Source: JBJHBP01 sp050485645
GTDB taxonomy: Bacteria; Pseudomonadota; Gammaproteobacteria; Steroidobacterales; Rariloculaceae
Length of the DNA: 6,610 nt
Assembly (NCBI GenBank): GCA_050485645.1
Contig: JBJHBT010000064.1
Location: 1-6,610 of the forward strand
Direction of reading: 5' to 3'
Below are positions 5,978 to 6,610 of the stretch, piece by piece; within the stretch, counting starts at the first letter, position 1, and every line of letters begins with the position of its first letter. Under the pieces are notes generated by a model. That model was not told the DNA's origin. It did not search any database and worked only from the letters and a program-made list of their open reading frames with translations. Position numbers and translations under genes: made by a program.

Positions 5978-5992
5978 TATACCACTGGTATA
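5978..5992. promoter_or_regulatory. Palindrome TATACCA-c-TGGTATA, possible operator
   Basis: A perfect 7+1+7 AT-rich palindrome between the ssb stop and the cassette. The single-base centre disfavours an RNA hairpin and favours a site for a dimeric helix-turn-helix protein. It also contains TATA-like hexamers, so it could itself be part of a promoter. Its function is unknown. Confidence 0.4.
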
Positions 5993-6014
5993 AAACGCGC
6001 ACGACTGGCGCACG

Positions 6015-6039
6015 GTGAGCGGCTGGTCCAGCCGCTCAC
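6015..6039 (-). terminator. 12-1-12 perfect palindrome just after ssb, possible terminator
   Basis: GTGAGCGGCTGG (6015-6026), one base, then its exact reverse complement (6028-6039), starting 17 bases after the ssb stop codon in the direction of transcription. In RNA it would form a strong GC-rich stem. There is no T-run immediately after it on the minus strand; the first (TTTTATA) comes about 18 bases later. It may be a 3' hairpin limiting read-through from ssb into the cassette, or a protein-binding palindrome. Confidence 0.45.
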
Positions 6040-6056
6040 ACGATCCTGCGCAGCGG

Positions 6057-6455
6057 CTACTCGTCGTGGGGTTGCTCCATGGCCTGCCCCTTGGCACCCA
6101 GCGTTACACCCTCGACGCGATACGGCAGGATGCCAACCCGGCGCGCTTCGATCTTGAAGGTCACGCGCTCGTTCTCGTCGGCGTCTTCCCACTCGTCGCG
6201 CACGGTGCGGCCTTCGACCAGCACGCGCATGCCCTTCTGGTACAGCGTGCTCCAGTGTTCGGCCTCGCGGTGCCACAGTTCCACCGGCGCCCAGAACCCT
6301 CCACGGTCCTCGAAAGTGCCATCCTTCATCGGCACCGGGTTGTCGAAGTAGACGTTCAGGCGCAGCAGCCGGCGCGGCTCGTCGTTGCCGTTGGCAAACT
6401 CGCGATAGTCTGGCGCAGAGCCGATGTTGCCCTCGCCGAAGAAATGCGTGCTCAT
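6057..6455 (-). CDS. ssb: Single-stranded DNA-binding protein, ICE type
   Basis: A 132-residue protein with a single OB-fold domain. It should coat single-stranded DNA during transfer or replication of the element, in the cytoplasm. It begins STHFFGEGNIGSAPDYREF and continues with the beta-strand LLRLNVYFDNP (30-40), the aromatic cluster GGFWAPVELWHREAEHW, and LYQKGMRVLVEGRTVRDEW. It ends with a strand carrying VTFKIEARRVGILPYRVEGV. These are the usual SSB positions for DNA-stacking aromatics and the strand-turn-strand GxxVLVEGxxxxxEW. The C-terminus ends PHDE, not the DDDIPF-like tip of chromosomal SSBs. The ATG overlaps the stop of the upstream gene (ATGA), and AAGGAG lies 5 bases before it, so translation is probably coupled. 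In ICEclc an ssb lies directly after inrR, and the gene order here is compatible with that. Confidence 0.93.
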   Translation of the reverse strand: MSTHFFGEGNIGSAPDYREFANGNDEPRRLLRLNVYFDNPVPMKDGTFEDRGGFWAPVELWHREAEHWSTLYQKGMRVLVEGRTVRDEWEDADENERVTFKIEARRVGILPYRVEGVTLGAKGQAMEQPHDE

Positions 6456-6610
6456 GGTGACTCCTTGGAAGTGGTGGGGTTGATCGAGGCGGCGTGCCCC
6501 TGGATACGCCGCAGGTAAGCCGCTTCGGCCTGGGCCATCTTTCCGGCGCAGTCCAGGGTTTGGCGGGCAATGCTGTGCGTGAGGCTGATCTGCATGTTCA
6601 GCGCGATGCG
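6452..6610 (-). CDS. C-terminal end of the gene upstream of ssb (cut by window edge)
   Basis: An open frame enters from the right edge and ends at TGA (6454-6452), giving the last 52 residues of a protein. It overlaps the ssb start by four bases, a classic sign of translational coupling. The visible end contains an amphipathic helix-like stretch (MQISLTHSIARQTLDCAGKM) followed by AQAEAAYLRRIQGHAASINP and a polar tail. Placement just before ssb fits the small ICE proteins that occupy this slot (a DUF3158-type protein or the InrR position of ICEclc), but too little is visible to assign either. Another open frame in this region on the same strand overlaps ssb out of frame and is rejected. Confidence 0.72.
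   Translation of the reverse strand, partial: RIALNMQISLTHSIARQTLDCAGKMAQAEAAYLRRIQGHAASINPTTSKESP

Noticed and set aside
5977..6570. Minus-strand open frame of 197 residues overlapping ssb
   Set aside because: It overlaps ssb in a different frame. The ssb frame has the OB-fold pattern and a good start, and the upstream gene is in yet another frame with an ATGA overlap.
1..6610. CRISPR array, tRNA or rRNA gene, attachment site or integrase
   Set aside because: I found no regularly spaced repeats, no cloverleaf with conserved tRNA positions, no rRNA-like stretch and no integrase motifs on either strand. The ICE ends must lie outside this window.

Overview
The window looks like part of an integrative and conjugative element (ICE) of the ICEclc / PFGI-1 / SPI-7-like family, carried by a GC-rich proteobacterium (Pseudomonas, Xanthomonas, Bordetella or a relative). 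The basis is the core pair ssb and topB (a type IA topoisomerase III with a C-terminal zinc ribbon), together with several small conserved-looking proteins of unknown function. Every gene I accept is on the minus strand, so transcription runs from the right edge (6610) to the left edge (1). The host species cannot be read from this sequence.

Layout in the direction of transcription: (1) 6610-6452, the C-terminal end of an unknown gene whose stop codon overlaps the ssb start as ATGA; (2) 6455-6057, ssb; (3) 6056-5850, an AT-richer intergenic region with four inverted repeats and a plausible promoter; (4) 5849-5067 and 5033-4008, a two-gene cassette made of an abortive-infection/HEPN-like protein and a DUF4917 protein with SIR2-like motifs; (5) 4007-3871, a short gap with an imperfect palindrome just ahead of the topB ribosome binding site; (6) 3870-1855, topB; (7) 1854-1055, about 800 bases with no convincing gene but many stem-loops, including an 18+18 bp inverted repeat; (8) 1054-821, 787-398 and 291-1 (cut by the window edge), three small unknown genes, each with a clear Shine-Dalgarno sequence, the last two separated by a terminator-like hairpin.

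The core genes handle DNA during transfer or replication of the element: SSB coats single strands and topoisomerase III decatenates or unwinds them. The cassette between them has lower G+C (about 51% in 120 bases sampled inside the DUF4917 gene, against about 72% in 60 bases sampled inside topB) and has its own putative promoter. It is best read as cargo. A SIR2-like candidate NADase next to an Abi-like protein suggests an antiphage or abortive-infection module. That role is inferred from motifs and context only; this pair is the most likely candidate here for a little-described system. The 800-base region after topB is the second item of interest, as a possible structured RNA, oriT or regulatory region.
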